This document shows positions 11,001 through 26,000 of a stretch of 64,000 nt of DNA, piece after piece. Made by a program: the position numbers and the translations under genes. The notes below the pieces were generated by a model. It worked only from the letters and a program-made list of their open reading frames with translations, was not told the origin of the DNA and did not search any database. This DNA comes from Ceratotherium simum simum (taxonomy: Eukaryota; Chordata; Mammalia; Perissodactyla; Rhinocerotidae). The first letter of the stretch is position 1, and every line of letters starts with the position of its first letter. Where the stretch lies: NCBI RefSeq assembly GCF_000283155.1, contig NW_004454163.1, positions 20,080,718 through 20,144,717 on the forward strand, read 5' to 3'.

Positions 11001-14000
11001 AAATCATACCTTGCAAAATTCTCCTTCTCTTCACGGTTAAGCTCTTTAAGACCTTCATTTATACGTTCCTGTTCCATAGCACGTTCTTCCTGTTCTTTTG
11101 CTCTTTGTTGCACTACAAAAGATAAGAGTAATTTTTTCTAAATGACTTTTTTTCAGACAAGACTTGCTGACATCTTTCTGGGCATCAATGCTATATTGTC
11201 TTTAGAAAGGCAGAGCTTAGAATCACTGGGCTGGATCTTAGATCAATAAGGTAGCAGTCATCTCCACTGAGGGAAGAATAGGGCTTAAGTTCATATGTGC
11301 TGTGATCTATACAGATTTTCCCTTAATCATTTTTCATTGAAAATCTATGATCAGCCCTTTTTATACCAGATTGCCACTGTTAGAACACTTCTCACCTTTC
11401 TCTTCTTGAGGAAAAACAGTTCTATTGCCGTTTATGTTAATAAGAGAGTTTATTTACTACAAAATAAACATTGGAAAAACAGTATATAAAGCTCTTATAA
11501 ATTAAATAAGAAAAACTTAAGCATCCCAGTAGAAAAAAATGATAAAGAAAACAAACAGAGTTCACCAAAGAATAAATACAACCAAAATGTATATATCTTT
11601 GGTCCCAAAACCCATTTACAGGAATTTATCTTAAACAATCATATACAATCCAAAAAAATTATGTACCGAGATGGTAACCTGAAATGCTAAAATAGTAATA
11701 AAAAGATTCAAAACGATCTGAAGGTCTATTACTTGTGTTTAGGTAAAGTAAATTATGGTCCATTTTTATAATGGATTTCTAGGCAGCATTACAAATCCTA
11801 TAATTGACCTGCAAAAATGTTTATGATAAGTGGAAAATGCAGGCTGTAAAACAATATATACAACATGATCCTAATTTTTGAGGGGAAATTATACACATAG
11901 TAAAAATACTGGAAGGAAATACATGAAGTTGTGAATAGTAGCTATTCTTGGGTGGTAGAATTATGGTTGATTTTGTTTCCTTATTTATAAACGTTCCAAA
12001 TACTTAAATTTTCCATGTTTTCTTAATATATTCTAAAACATTCATCATGGGTGAAGATAGAAATCTTTTTAGTTTACAAGCTTTCTTCTCATTTTCTTAA
12101 ACCTCTATCTAATACTGGCTTAACAATTTTTTTTTTTTTAAGTTTTAATAAATTTTTTGTTTATTGCAGTTACATTGGTTTATAACATTGTAAAAATTTT
12201 TGGCTTAACAATTTTCAACTGCTCGAGTGGAGAATTAATCAAGGGAACCAAGATGAGCTTTCTCTTGCAAAGACAACTACGTGAAATCTAATGGTTCCCT
12301 AATAGTAAATCTGTCCATCTATTGCCTCCCCAGTTCATTGGGCTGGACACGGAATGGCGAAAACCTGGAGAAGGCAGTTCATTCTCTCAACAAATATTTC
12401 CTTTTGTGACCAAGCACTGTTGGAAGCTGAGGGAATACAATGGTATTCTAAGGCAGAATTGTGAGCAAGCCACAGTGAGAGCCCCCGAAAGAGGATTTAT
12501 TATGAAGAGGGGAACACAGAGAGCCTCACAAGGAATGAGATATTTGAGCTGGGCTTGAAGGGTGTCCAGGATTTCTCAAGATCAAAAGCATCATAGGCAG
12601 AGCAAACCACCCAAGCAAAGGTATGGAGGTGTGGAGATACCTGCAGAAAGAAAAGAGGGACAGATAAAAGAAAGGGTGTGTGTGTGTGTGTCTGTGTCCC
12701 ATCTTCTCATTCTCCTTTATTGTCACTAAGGCACACAGAGCATTCAAGGACATACTGTTCCTTTAACCTTTAGAACATCTCCCCCATGACTGCTCAGAAT
12801 CTGCTGGGATATAAAACTCTTCATGTGTTTATACTTTGTGTATTCAATTAGCTAAGTTCTGCAAAGCAGGGATCTTGCCTTAATCCTTCTTACATCCTCC
12901 ATAGTATTTCACACATAATACCTACTTCATAAATGTTTTGGTTGCTACTTAAATTGAATTAAGGCCCAACTATAATATAATTAGGATTCATTTCCTTACA
13001 CTTTTCTTGAACTTGAAGCTTTCTTGTACACATGACTTCATTCACGAGTTGTTTCCTTGCCTCTTTTTCAAGTCTCAGCTCCTTGTCCTTCTCAGCCAAC
13101 TTCTTCTCCTTCTCTTCCTCCAATATTCTGTCCAATTCTTTCTCCTGAGCTTTTTCTTCCTCACGCCGCTGTGCCACATATTGATGATATATCTTCTGTT
13201 CTCTTATCATCTCTTCCTTCATAACATAAAAATTACCTCATGTTAAAATGTTTAGGTATGATAATGATATTGAGGATAAGTTTAAAAACAATCTTTTAGA
13301 GCTACATACTGAAACATTTAAAAATGAAATGTTATGTCCAGAGTTTATTTCAGAATATTCAGGGGTGGTGGTGGGGAATGGGTGAGTGTAGATGAAACAA
13401 GAACGACCATTAGTTGATGTTTGTTGAAGCTAGGTGATGGACACATGGGGGTTCACTGTACTATTCTTTGTTATCTGTTTGAAATGTTTTATAATACATT
13501 TTTGAATAAGTTAACTCAAACACTTTCCCACAATGTTTCTCAAGGCGAGTCCCAAATAATTTTCAATTATACAGCTTTATTTTCATCTGGATGGATGAAA
13601 TTTTAACCTGATAAACAAAATAAGTCACTACTACTATTATAGCACTGTCTCTGACTAGAGATGAGTCACTTGATACTTTATAACAGCAATTCTCAATCTT
13701 AGCTACACTTTGGAATCACCTGGGGAACTTTAAAAAGTATTAAGGGCTGAGTCTCACCCTCAGAGATTCCTATCTAAGGGAAAGCCTTTAAGTTCCCCAG
13801 GTGATTTTAATGTGCAGCTATGGTTGCAAACTGAGCTTTATAATGCAGCCATTTTCAATTGGCTTCTCTGTCTTTCATGGTATTATTTGTGCTGGTTCAT
13901 CCAATCTCTGATCTGATCTCTTTTGAGGATATCATAGATCGGAGGTAGGACTAGCAAGGTCTGCACCCTCAGAGAGGCTTGTATACATAGTCTCATACTT

Positions 14001-17000
14001 ACTTAGGAAAAAAATTAACAAAAGAAGTGCAAAACTTATACTCTGAAAACTAAGAAACATTATTGAAAGAAATTAAAGAAGACCAAAATTAATGGAAAGA
14101 CATCCTATGTTCACAGATCGGAAGACAAAATTATTAAAATGGCAATTGTCCCCAAACTGGTCTACAGATTCAAAACAATCTCTATCAAATTCCCAATTGG
14201 CTTCTTTACAAAAATTGACAAGCTGATCCTAAATTCATATGGAAATGCAGGGGAGCCAGAACAGTCAAAACAATTTGAAAAATAAGAACAAATTTGGAGG
14301 ATTCACATTTCCTGATTTCAAACTTACTACAAATTTACAGTGATCAAGACATATAAATATGCGATATTGGCATAAGGATAGACATATAGATTAACAGACT
14401 AGAACTCAGAATCCAGAAATAAACCCACACATTTACTGTCAATTGATTTTTGACAAGAGTGCCAAGACAATTCAATACGGGAGAATAGTCTCTTCAACAA
14501 ATGGTGCTAGGACAACTGGATATCCACATGCAAAAGAATGAAGTTGGACCTCTACATCATACTGTATACAAAATTTAACTCAAAATGGATCAAAGGCCTA
14601 AATGTAAGAGCTAAAACTATAAAACTCGAAGAAGAAAACATAGGACTACATCTTCATGACTTTGGAGTAGGAACAGTTTTTTTTAGATATGATATCAAAA
14701 GCACAAGCAACAAAAGAAAATACAGGTAAACTGCACTTCATTAAAATTAAAACCTTTTGTGCTTCAAGGGACACCATCAAGAAAGTAAAAAGACAACCCA
14801 CAGAATGAGAAAAAATGTTTACAAATCACATAAGTGATAAGAGACTTGTATGTAGCACATATAAAGAACTCTTACAACTCAATAATAAAAAGACAAATAA
14901 CCCAATCAAAAATTGGGCAAATGACTTGAATAAACTGCTAATAGATTTCTCCAAGGAAGATATATAAATGGCCAATAAGCACAGGAAAAGAGGCTCAACA
15001 TCATTAGTCATTGGGAAAATGCAAATCAAAACCACAATGACATATCACTTCAGACACACTAGGATGGTTAAAATAAAAAAGACAAATAATTAAGTGTTAA
15101 TAAGCATGTGGAGAAATCAGACCCCTCATACACTGCTAGTGGGAATGTAAAATGGTGAAGCCACTTTGGAAAACAATTTGGAAATTACTCAAAAGCTTAA
15201 ACACAGAGTTATCCTAGTACTCAATAATTCCACTCCTAGGTACATGCCCAAGAAAAACAAAAACATATGTCCAAACAAAAATTTACATATGAATGTTCAC
15301 AGCAGCCTTATTCATACTAGCCCAAAAGTGCAAACAACTCAAACATCCATCAGCTGACAAATGGATAAACAAAATGTGGTATATCCATACAATGGAATAT
15401 ATTCAGCCATAGAAAGGAATGAAGTACTCATATGTGCTACAACATGGATAAGCCTTGAAAACATTATGCTAAGTGAAAGAAGCCAGTCAAATGGTCACAT
15501 AATATATGATTCCATTCACATGAAAGTCCAGAATAGGGAATCCATAGAGACAGAAAGTATATTAGTAGTTGCTTAGGACTAGGGGTTGGCGGGTGGGAAA
15601 GAGGGATAAGCAAGATAATGAAAAAGTTCTAAAATTGACTGTGGTGATGATTGCACATATCTGTGAATATACTAAAAACCACTGCAGTATATTTTAAATG
15701 GGTAAATTGTATATTATATGAATTATACCTTAATGAAGCCGTTAAAAAATAAACAAAATAAAATAATCCAATTGAGAAAAACTCAACAGCAAAAAGAAAG
15801 AAAGAAAGAAAAAATCAAACAATCCAACTAGAAAATGGGCAAAAGATATGAGGAAACATTTCACCGAAGAGGATATACAAATGGCAAATAAGCACATGAA
15901 AAACTGGTCAACATCAGGGGCCGGCCCCATGGTGTAGTGGTTACGTCCAGCACGCCCTGCTTTGGCGGCCTGGTTTGGTCAGTTTGGGTCGTAGGTTTGG
16001 TGAGTTTGGGTCGTAGGCGTGGACCTGCACACCTCTCATCAAGCCACGCTGTGGCGGCGTCCCATATACAAAGTAGAGGAAGACTGGCACAGATGTTAGC
16101 TCAGGGCTAATCTTCCTCAAGCGACAAAAGAGGAAGATTGGAAATGGATGTTAGCTCAGAGTGAATCTTCCTCACTAAAAAAAANNNNNNNNNNNNNNNN
16201 NNNNNNNNNNNNNNNNNNNNNNNNNNNNNNNNNNNNNNNNNNNNNNNNNNNNNNNNNNNNNNNNNNNNNNNNNNNNNNNNNNNNAAAAAAAAAAAAAAAA
16301 AAAAAAAGGTCAACATCATTAGCTGTTACAGAAATGCAAATTAAAAACACAATGAGATAGCACTACACAGCTATCAGAAAGGCTAAAGCAAAAAATAGTG
16401 ATACCACCAAATGCTGGTGAGGATGTGGAGAAACTGGATGACTCATACATTGTTGGTGGGAATGAACATTATTGGTGGGCTAGTATAGCTACTCTGAAAA
16501 ACAATTTGGCAGTTTCTTAAAAAAAACTAAACAGTCACCTAACAATTGCCCTTCTGGGCATTTTTCCCAGAGAAACAAAAATTTGTGTTCACACAAAAAC
16601 CTGTACATGAACCTGTACATTATAGCAGCTTTACTTACAAGAGCCATAACCTGGACACAACCCAGATGACCTTTAAGAGGTAAATGGTAAAAACAGACTG
16701 TGGTACAGTCGTACTATGAATACTCCTCAACAATTAAAAGAAATGAACTACGGACACATGCAACAATCTGCATATATCTCCAGAGAGTTATGCTGAATGA
16801 AAAATGTCATTCCTGAAGGTTATATACTATATGATTCCATTTATATAACATTTTGAAATGACAAAATTATATAAATGGAGAACAGATTAGTGGTTGCCAA
16901 GTGTAGGGACAAGAGGGAAGTTGGTGTGGCTATAAAAGGGAAACATGAAGGATCCTAGTGGTGATGGAAATATTCTGTATCTGGCTGTGTCAATGTCAAT

Positions 17001-20000
17001 ATCCTGGCTGTGATATTGTACTATAGTTTTGCAAGATGTTACCATTGAGAGAAGCTGAGTAAAGGGTAAATGGGATCTTTCTGTATTATTTCTTACAACT
17101 GTATGTAAATCTACAATTATCTCAAAATAAAAAGTTTAATTAAAGAACATAGTAGCAGATTTCTGGTTTCCAGTTCGGCATGAAAGGAGCTTAGAAGTTG
17201 CCACTCTCTCCTAACAAGTAAAAAGCTCAACTGAAAAATCAACAACTAATCTTAGATCCACAAGAGAAGTGAGGGCACAGGGCAAACCACTGCTCCCCGA
17301 ATTAGAGACAGACAGGTGAATACAGAGAATCACAACTTACCATAGCAGAAAGCCATGAGTAGAAACTTCTGTAGGAAGTTGGCTGGGTAGAAAGACCTGA
17401 ACGGTAGTAGATGAATTGCTGGAGGCTCAGCGAGTTTAAGGGGACCCAGACTCTGAGAGATAAAAACTCTAAGAGGACCCAGTTACGGGGACCCCCACAC
17501 TTTTGTGAGTTTTACCTCCTGGAACTCCACCAGGTTCTCACAGTGAATATCAGAGAAAAATCCCCTCATGTTTACAGCAGAGGGAGGGAGAAAGGAACCA
17601 TTTCGAAATACACCAGAGCCTTTTATTCTTCTTAACAAGGTTTGCCCTCAGGAGAAACTATTTAACCAGAGCCTAACCTGCTGGGCTTTTATCAGAACCT
17701 AAGTGACCTGGGAGAAGGGAAATACCCATCTCTGGACCACCTCTAGCCCTCCATGTGGGAAAAGGGAAACACCATAATCAAGGCTTCCAATGACGAGGGA
17801 GAGTCCAAACCCAAGGGCACTAGCACTAAAGATATAGAGGGAGAATCCCTTCCCCTGCTTACTTGGATTTTTATGGCTTGGTACTGAGCAGTTATTACCA
17901 CAAAGGCTCAAACCCAATGCAAAACACTAGAGCAGGCCCGACTCCTCTATAAGATTGGTATGGTCCAATGAGTCTATCACTTCTTTGAACATAGCAACCC
18001 AGGTGACTCAGATTTCATCTCCAGTCCTAAAGAGGCCCCAAATGACCCTGAATCCAGATAATTCTTCTTACAGGGATCACCCCTCACATTACAGGGCCAT
18101 GCTCCTCTACTTTGTGGGGACCTCCCAAACTATTCAGGAGGCCCTGGAAGGAGTAGATGTGGTGGCCTGCTGTGAAGGAGACGCTTACTCAGACTCCTAG
18201 ATTTTACAGTACCAATGCGGCCCACAACCCCAAGGCCAGCCTTCAGGTGCCAGGCCCTGCAGCCCACCTTGCAGAGCACCCTTCCCACCTCCTGGTCCTG
18301 GAGCTTCCACGCCAAACATGTCAGGAAGCAATGCCTGGGAGGGCCTTGTACTGGCAGCTCCACCAATTAGGGGTCAACAATGATCTTATATTTGGACAGC
18401 CCTGGAGTAAGCTCCTGTCTTTAAAACAAGTGATTACCTCACTACAGAGCCCAGTGTTAATGTCCCAGAGACCTTCAGAGAGTCCCAAGGCTCCCGCTGC
18501 CCTGAACAGGCTTGGCAGCCCCCAGAGAATTACCCTGGGGACTTGGCAGCTCCTTGAGCATGTCCTACCTCCACGGGAACAAAGGCAATAACTAGACATT
18601 CCCGGCTCTATTAGACACAGAAGCCCAAGTCATGGTGATTCCAGGTAACCCTTCTAAATTCCCCAAGATAACCTCATACAGCCTATAAGGCATAGTGGGT
18701 AAATCTGTAAAGGGAGTGCAAATTAAGCTAGAACTGTCTATTAGCACTATATTTCTAAAACAGTTGCTAGTGGTGGTGGCCCTCCTGGGTCTCTCGTTTC
18801 CTATTATAGATATGGATGACCTCACCCACTGAAATGCTTAGTGGAATAAACCCAAATTCCTGGCAATTCTCGTGGGAATTGCCAAATGGGAACCTGTCCA
18901 ATCGCCTCTTCAGTGAAAACGGTAAATACACCACAATACTGGCTGATGCAAGGTACGAAGGGCCTTTGGCCCATCATTAGAGCTGTGTTTGACACTGGGG
19001 TCATTAGGCCCACTATCTCACCCTTTAATAGACCTATCTGGCCAGTGTTAAAACCAGCCACCAATGAATGGAGATTAACAATTGACTATCAAAACTTAGA
19101 TGAACAAGATCCTGCCGTTAAGGCTTCCATTCCCAATACTATAGAGATGGTAGATGATATCCAATAGGCTCAGGGCCCCTACTTTGCTGTCCTAGACTTA
19201 GCCAACGTGTTTTATTTGGTCCTGATAATTGAAGACTCACAACCTCAATTTGCATTCACTTTCAAGGGTACCCAGTATACCTTTACTTGGTTGCCCATGG
19301 GTTATCTAAATATCCCTGCCATAGCACATAACCTATGGCAACAAGATATAAATTCACTCATACTAACTCACTGCTGCCTTTGGCATTATATAGATAACAT
19401 TCTACTATGGAAGCCCTCTGAGGATGCCATCTGGAAAGACTTATACCTAGTAACACATTTACAGCGGAGAGGATGGGCCATTGCCCTGTATAAGATCCAA
19501 GGATGAGCCACTTTTGTCAGGTCTCTGGGCATAGCGTGGTCAGCTAAGGGCCAAGAAATTCCTCTCGTTGTAAAACATCAACTCTTCACAATCAAGCCTC
19601 CCCCTACATATGGCAGGCACAATACATACTAGGTTACTTCACCTTTTGGAGGCAACATGTTCCATACTTATCCATTCTGCTTAGGCCTATTTATGCCATT
19701 ACATGCAAACTGGCTTCTTTCCATTGGGGAGAACTTCAAAAAACTGCCTTATAGGTGGCCTAGCAAGGCATACAGCAGACCTTGTCCTTAGTCCCTCTGG
19801 GCTCAGACTTCCAAGTTGAATCACTGGCAATGCCTGATTATGCCTCATAGAGTCTCTGGACCAAGCATAGCTCTACCTGGCTGCCCACAGGGTTCTGAAC
19901 CAAATGTCTGCCCCAGACAGCAGCCCGGTACATGCCACCAGAGCACTAAATCTTGGCAGCCTACTGGGCCCTTTCAGAGACAAAGGCATTAACAAGCTAG

Positions 20001-23000
20001 CGGCCTGTACTGCTTTGCACACAAGTCCCCATCTTGCCTTAGGTCAGGGATTCAACCCAGCAGCGGCTGGCAAGGCCACTGAGGCCTCACTGTTAGAATG
20101 GAAATGGTACCTTCAGGAAAGGAATAAATCTGATGTCAAGGGTCTTTCCAAATTACAGGAGGATGTGACTTCCTCCATGATAAGTCCCTTGCTCACTGAC
20201 ATTGAGGTGCAGCTAGTGGCACCCCCACTGCCGGCCCCTCTAGCAGTGTGGGGAGGCCCTTGGGACCAACTGTCTGATAGGGAAGGGGAGTTGGTGTTCT
20301 TCACCAACGGCAGCACCACCATTGTAGGCAATGCAGCCCACTGGAAGACCATGGCATATTCCTAGTTGAGGAGGGTTCTCCTGGCTTAGCCCAACTGGCA
20401 GAGTTGGTAGCAGTGCACCTGGATCTACAACAGGCCATAATAATGCAACTCCTATGGGCACACATTTTTACTCATTCCTGGGCGGTTGCCAACGGGCTCA
20501 CAGTCTGGTCTGGACAATGGCAAAACGATAAGTTCATGATTCAAAGAAAGCCTATATGGGGTACCTCCATTTGGAAAGAAATTGCACGCCTGTTCCAAGG
20601 CTCCGCATGAGCCACCTCCTAGAGTACCAAACACAACCCTCAACACAACTATTCTTCCAGTGCCATACTCACAAGCAGAGTGGGCCCATATTACATCAGG
20701 CCATATGGGAGTGACAGCACTCACTGCTTGGGCACACAGGCGTAGCATCCCCCTTACCATGGTTCTAGACAAAGAAGTGGTAGATAATTGCCCCCTTTGC
20801 TCCCAAACAAAACTCTGGAAGGCTCCCAGGTGAGGACATATGTCCTGGGCAACAGACTCTACTCCAGACGCATATTGATGTTATCAGGCAGCTGCCACCC
20901 TTCACAGAACCTAATAGGTATGCAACCACCATTGTGGATACCTTCAGTGGATGCCTGCTGGTTGCTTCCCATCATGTAATCTCCTTCTTAACCAGGTATG
21001 TGTGTGTTTATCCCCTTTGGCCCACCAGACATCATAGATTCAGATCAAGGTACCTATTTCAACTCCTAAATTGTTCTGTCATGAGCTCTAGAATATGGAA
21101 TCTTGTGGAATTTCCACCTAGCTTAACAGCCCCAAGCAGCTGGATTTATAGACAGGCACAGTGGCCTACTCAAAGACATGTTCCTCAAGCTTTTAAACAG
21201 TAAGTGGCTCCCCAAATGGACAGAATTTTTGTCCCAGGCTCTAATACTACTTAACTCCCAGCCTTCAGATCTCCAAATCCCACACACCTACTATCCGTCT
21301 CCTCCAAAGACTCTCCTGCTAGTACTTAAAGAGAACCCCCACTCCTTTGACATTAGAGAGGACATCATTCACATCCGCTCACCAGATGAATCTCCCCTTC
21401 CCATTTGATGTTTTGATTGTCTCTCCATCTTCCACATGTTCAGCCATCCTATGGTGCAGTTGTTCACCTGGCTAATTTTGTTCCAGTATATCTCCTGAGA
21501 CATGGTTAGGCCTGAGGGGTCTACCAGCAACCCTATTATCCAGGCTGTACACAATAAGAGTAATAGCCACAACCCAAAGCATTTGCATTTGGCTAGCTTG
21601 CGGGGGCCTCCTTTGGGACCAACAATTTGGATACTGACCAAAGGCAGGGTGTAGTTGCATTAGAGTAAGAGATTGTTTACCTCTTCTAAGGTTGGGTAGG
21701 GGCTGATAAAGGCCGCTAGATCCCAGAGTCGTTTTTGGATTTCATTTCCTAAGGTGGCTGACATCCACTAGGCAGAGGGCCTCTTTTCCTCTCTCTGAGA
21801 TCCACACAGTTCCATTAGTGGGTCCTGGAGCTATAATTTCAAACTCTTGCAAAATTTGTGATGCATTTAGTTTAATTAACCAGACTTTATAACACGAAAA
21901 GCAAGGCAAATCTGGTGGCCTTAGGTTTGTGGCTGGTACTGGGTTATCGTCTGGGCCAACAAAATCTGTATAATCATGATCTCTAAGCAATTGAGCAGGG
22001 GTTTGTCCACTCAGACTCTCTATTATAAGAGGATCATATTGCACAATCTCATCCTGTACAGTTATCACCTCTTACTGATGAATAATGCTTCATTTGTATT
22101 CTGTTGTGGATCAGACTCAAAGGGCCAGGAACAGGTCCAGTTGACACTGACCAGTCTGCAAGCTGTCTGTGGAGATGACCCCTATTATCACAACACTGTT
22201 ACCTTTAATATTCCACCCACTTTTACCTTCCCAGCATCCCTCTGCTAGAGACATCCCGTTCTCGTACCAAAAAATCTATTCTTATCCCTATCATGTTGGG
22301 ACTATCACCACTGGACTAGCAGGCATAGGAGCTGCCACCCTAGTCCAGAAAGATCAAAATAAGCCACCCAGCAGTTATCAGCTACCCCAACCAACTACAT
22401 ACAGAAAACACACCATGATGCAACAAAAGCATGACTCACTAGCACAAATGGTGATGGATAATCAACTGGCATTAGATTTTCTATTGGTTGAACAGGGTGG
22501 AATCTGTTCTATACAGGGCATCTCTTGCTGCATGTATATTAGCAACTCAGAACAAGTACAGGCCAACCTCCAGAAGATGTCTCAAGAGATACAGGTCATG
22601 CATAATGTAACCAAAAATTTCAACAAATTCCCACACTCCAAGGTCCCTGATTTGTTCTCATGGCTCTCGCCATGCACCTGGGGGCAATGGCTAAGAACTG
22701 GATTCTAAACAATAACGAGTCTATTCATCACAGGCTTCACCATCATTGCCTCAGTTAAATTTGCTTTACAATGGCTTCAGAAAATAATATCTATGTCCTT
22801 TAACATATCTGCTATACAAGTGATTGCATTCCTGATGCCAAGGCATCACAGGATAGATTGTTGAGAGTTCAGCTCAGGTACTCTATGGTATTGCTCCTTC
22901 GGCATCTATTTCATTTGGTCAAGTGGCCTGCAGTGACCTTAAATTGACATTAGCCTCTCATATAAGTGCATGCCCTAGATAGCAGCCCACAGAGTCACAA

Positions 23001-26000
23001 GCAAATGTAAGTTCCTGATGTGACTTCCTCAACAGCCTCGGTGATCAATAGTTTCCCCTGCCTCCCAATGCCTTCCCCTTATGTGCTCCTTAGATAAAAC
23101 ACCCATGGGGCTTTCCAAAACCCTGATCTTTTGGTTTGAATTGTCCAATCCAGACTTAGCCTGGGAACCCCAAAGCACTCTACCCATGGGCCCCATTAAG
23201 GGCATGTGTGCCAGGTGCTGCCTCTCTCTATCTGTACTCTACCTTTACCTCCCTGTGTGGACCCAGGAGGCATGCTGTGTACTTTCTCCAGGACCTGTGA
23301 GTAATAAACTTCTCTATTTCAATTTCTCTTGTGGCCTGTTGTTGAACTGTTTCTCACCATTCAGTACCTTGTACTACACTTAATAAGTGTTAACTTGACA
23401 AATTCATAACATATGCAACAAAAGCAATGCTTAGAGGGAAATTTGCAGCAGTTAATACATATATTAGGAAAGAAAAAAGAAATAAAATCAATAATCTAAG
23501 CTTCCACCTTAGGAAACTAGAAAAAGAAGAGCAAATTAAATCTAAAGTAAACAGAAAAAATGAAAAAAACTTGAGCAGAAATCAATGAAATTGAAAACAG
23601 GAAATCAAAAGAGAAAATCAATGAAAGCAAAGGTAGTTCTGTGAAAAGATCAATAAGACTTTAGCCAGACTAACTAAGAAAGAAGGAGAGAGGCCAAAAA
23701 TTACTAATATCAGAAATGAAAGAGAGGACACCACTACAGATCCTACAGACGTGAAAAGGATAAGAAAGAAATACTATGAACAACTCTATTTCCACAAATT
23801 TGATAACCTAGAGAAAATGGACCAATTCTTTGAATGAAACAATCTGCCAACATTCACACAAGAAGAAAAGGACAATCTGAATAGGCCTATATCTATTAGT
23901 AAAAAAACTGAATTAATAGTTAATAACCTTCTTAAACAGAAATCACCAGGCCCAGATGAGTTCACTGCTGAATTCTACCGAATATTTAAGGAAGAAATTA
24001 TGCCAATTCTCTACAATCTCTTTCACAAGATAGAAGCAGAAGGAATACTTCTTAACTCATTCCGCGAAGCTAGAATTATCTTAATACAAAAAGCAGATAA
24101 AAACATTACTGGAAAAGAGAACTATATATTAGTATCTCTCATGGACATAGATGTAAAAATCCTCAACAAAGTATTAGTAAATCAAATTCAATAATGTATA
24201 AAAAGAATTATAGGGTCCCGCCCCGTGGCGCAGTGGTTAAGTGCGCGTGCTCTGCTGCTGGCAGCCTGGGTTTGGATCCTGGGCACGCACCGATGCACTG
24301 CTCGTTAGGCCATGCTGTGGCGGTGTCCCATATAAAGTGGAGGAAGATGGGCACAGATGTTAGTCCAGGGCCAGTCTTCCTCAGTAAAAAGAGGAGGATT
24401 GGAGTGGATGTTAGCTCAGGGCTGATCTTCCTCACACACACAAAAAAAAGAATGATACACCACGACCAAGTAGGATTCATCCCAGGTATGTAAGGCTGGT
24501 TCAACATTCGAAAATCAATTAATGTAATCCATCACATCAACAGACCGAGAAAAATCATATGATCATATCAATAGATACAAAAAAAACATTTGACAAAATC
24601 CGACACCAATTCATGTTAAAAAGTCTCATTAAACTAGGAATAGAGAGGAACATCCTCAACTTGATAAAGAAAATCTACAAAAACCTACAACTAATATCAT
24701 ACTTACTGGTGAGAAACTAGCAGCTTTCCCTCTAAACTCCGGTACAGGCAAGAATGTCCCCTTTCAGCACTCATTTTTAACATTGTACTAGAAGTTCTAG
24801 CTAATGCAATAAGACAAGAAAAGGAAAGAAAAGGTATATTGATTCGAAGAAAGAAATAAAACTGTCTTTGTTCACAGATAACATGATGGTCTACGTAGAA
24901 AATCTGAAAGAACCGATAAAAACCTCCTAGAACTAATAAGCAATTAAAGCAAGGTTACTGGATACACAGTTAATATACAAAAGTTAATTTCTTTCCTATA
25001 TACCAGCAATGAAAAAGTAGAATTTGAAATTAAAAACACAATACCATTTACATTAGCACCCAGAAAAATGAAATACACAGGTATAAATCTAACAAAATAT
25101 GTACATGATCTATATGAGGAAAAGTACAAACTTCTGATGAAAAAAATCAAAGAAGAACTAACTAAATAGAGAGATATTCCATGTTCATGAATAGAAAGAC
25201 TCAATATTGTCAAGATGTCAGTTCTCTCCAACTTGATCTTTAGATTCAATACAATCTCAATCAAAATCCCACCAAGTTATTTCATGGTTATTGACAAACT
25301 GATTCTAAAGTTTATACGGAGAGGCAAAAGATCCAGAAGAGCCAACTCAATATTGAAGGACAAGAACAAAGTCAGAGGACTGACACTACCCAACTTCAAG
25401 ACTTACTATAAAGCTACAGTAATCAAGACCTTATGGCACTGGTGAAAGAACAGACAAATAGATCAACTGAAACATAGAGAGCCCAGAAATAGACCCATAT
25501 AAATATAGTCAACTGATCTTTGACAAAGGAACAAAGGCAATACAATGAAGCTAAGAGAATCTCTTCAACAAATGGTGATGAAACAACTAGACACCCACAT
25601 GCAAAAAAATAAATCTAGACACTGACCTTACACTCTTCACAAAAATTAACTCAAAATGGATCACAGACCTAAATGTAAAACACAAAACTATAAAACACCT
25701 AGAAGATAACATAGGAGAGAATCTAGATGACCTTGGGTTTGGCAATGAGTTTTTAGATACAACACCAAAGGTACAATTTGTGAAAGAAAGAACTGATAAA
25801 CTGGACTTCATTAAAATAAAAAATTTTGCTCTGTGAAAGACACTCTCAGGAGAATAAGACAAGCCACAGATTAGGAGAAAATATTTGCAAAAGACATATC
25901 TGATAAAGGACTGTTATCTAAAACATACAAAGAATGCTTAAAACTCAAAAATAAGAAAACAAACAACCCAATTAAGGTTGGGGGCTGGTTGCCAGGAGAA

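Larger units (their letters stand above)
15810..17145 (+). repeat. L1 3' part with ERE insertion
   Basis: Second L1 3' copy (GAAAATGGGCAAAAGATATG...ATGCTGGTGAGGATGTGG...), ending CAAAATAAAAAGTTTAATTAAAG. Interrupted by the ERE at 15917-16307. Confidence 0.85.
17770..23378 (+). mobile_element. Class I (gamma-like) endogenous retrovirus, decayed
   Basis: Order gag remnant, protease, reverse transcriptase, RNase H, integrase, env TM, 3' LTR. All reading frames are broken by stops and shifts, and catalytic residues are substituted (see the parts). It lies in CFAP53 intron 5 in antisense orientation, the orientation tolerated in genes. The CX6CC motif in the transmembrane protein and the pol order support a gammaretrovirus-like lineage. 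No 5' LTR recognised. Incapable of making functional proteins. Confidence 0.85.

Noticed and set aside
24194..24493. Possible tRNA gene suggested by GTGGCGCAGTGGTTAAG and GGTTTGGATCC
   Set aside because: These are the degenerate A and B boxes of the tRNA-derived ERE SINE; no cloverleaf with a proper anticodon arm is formed.
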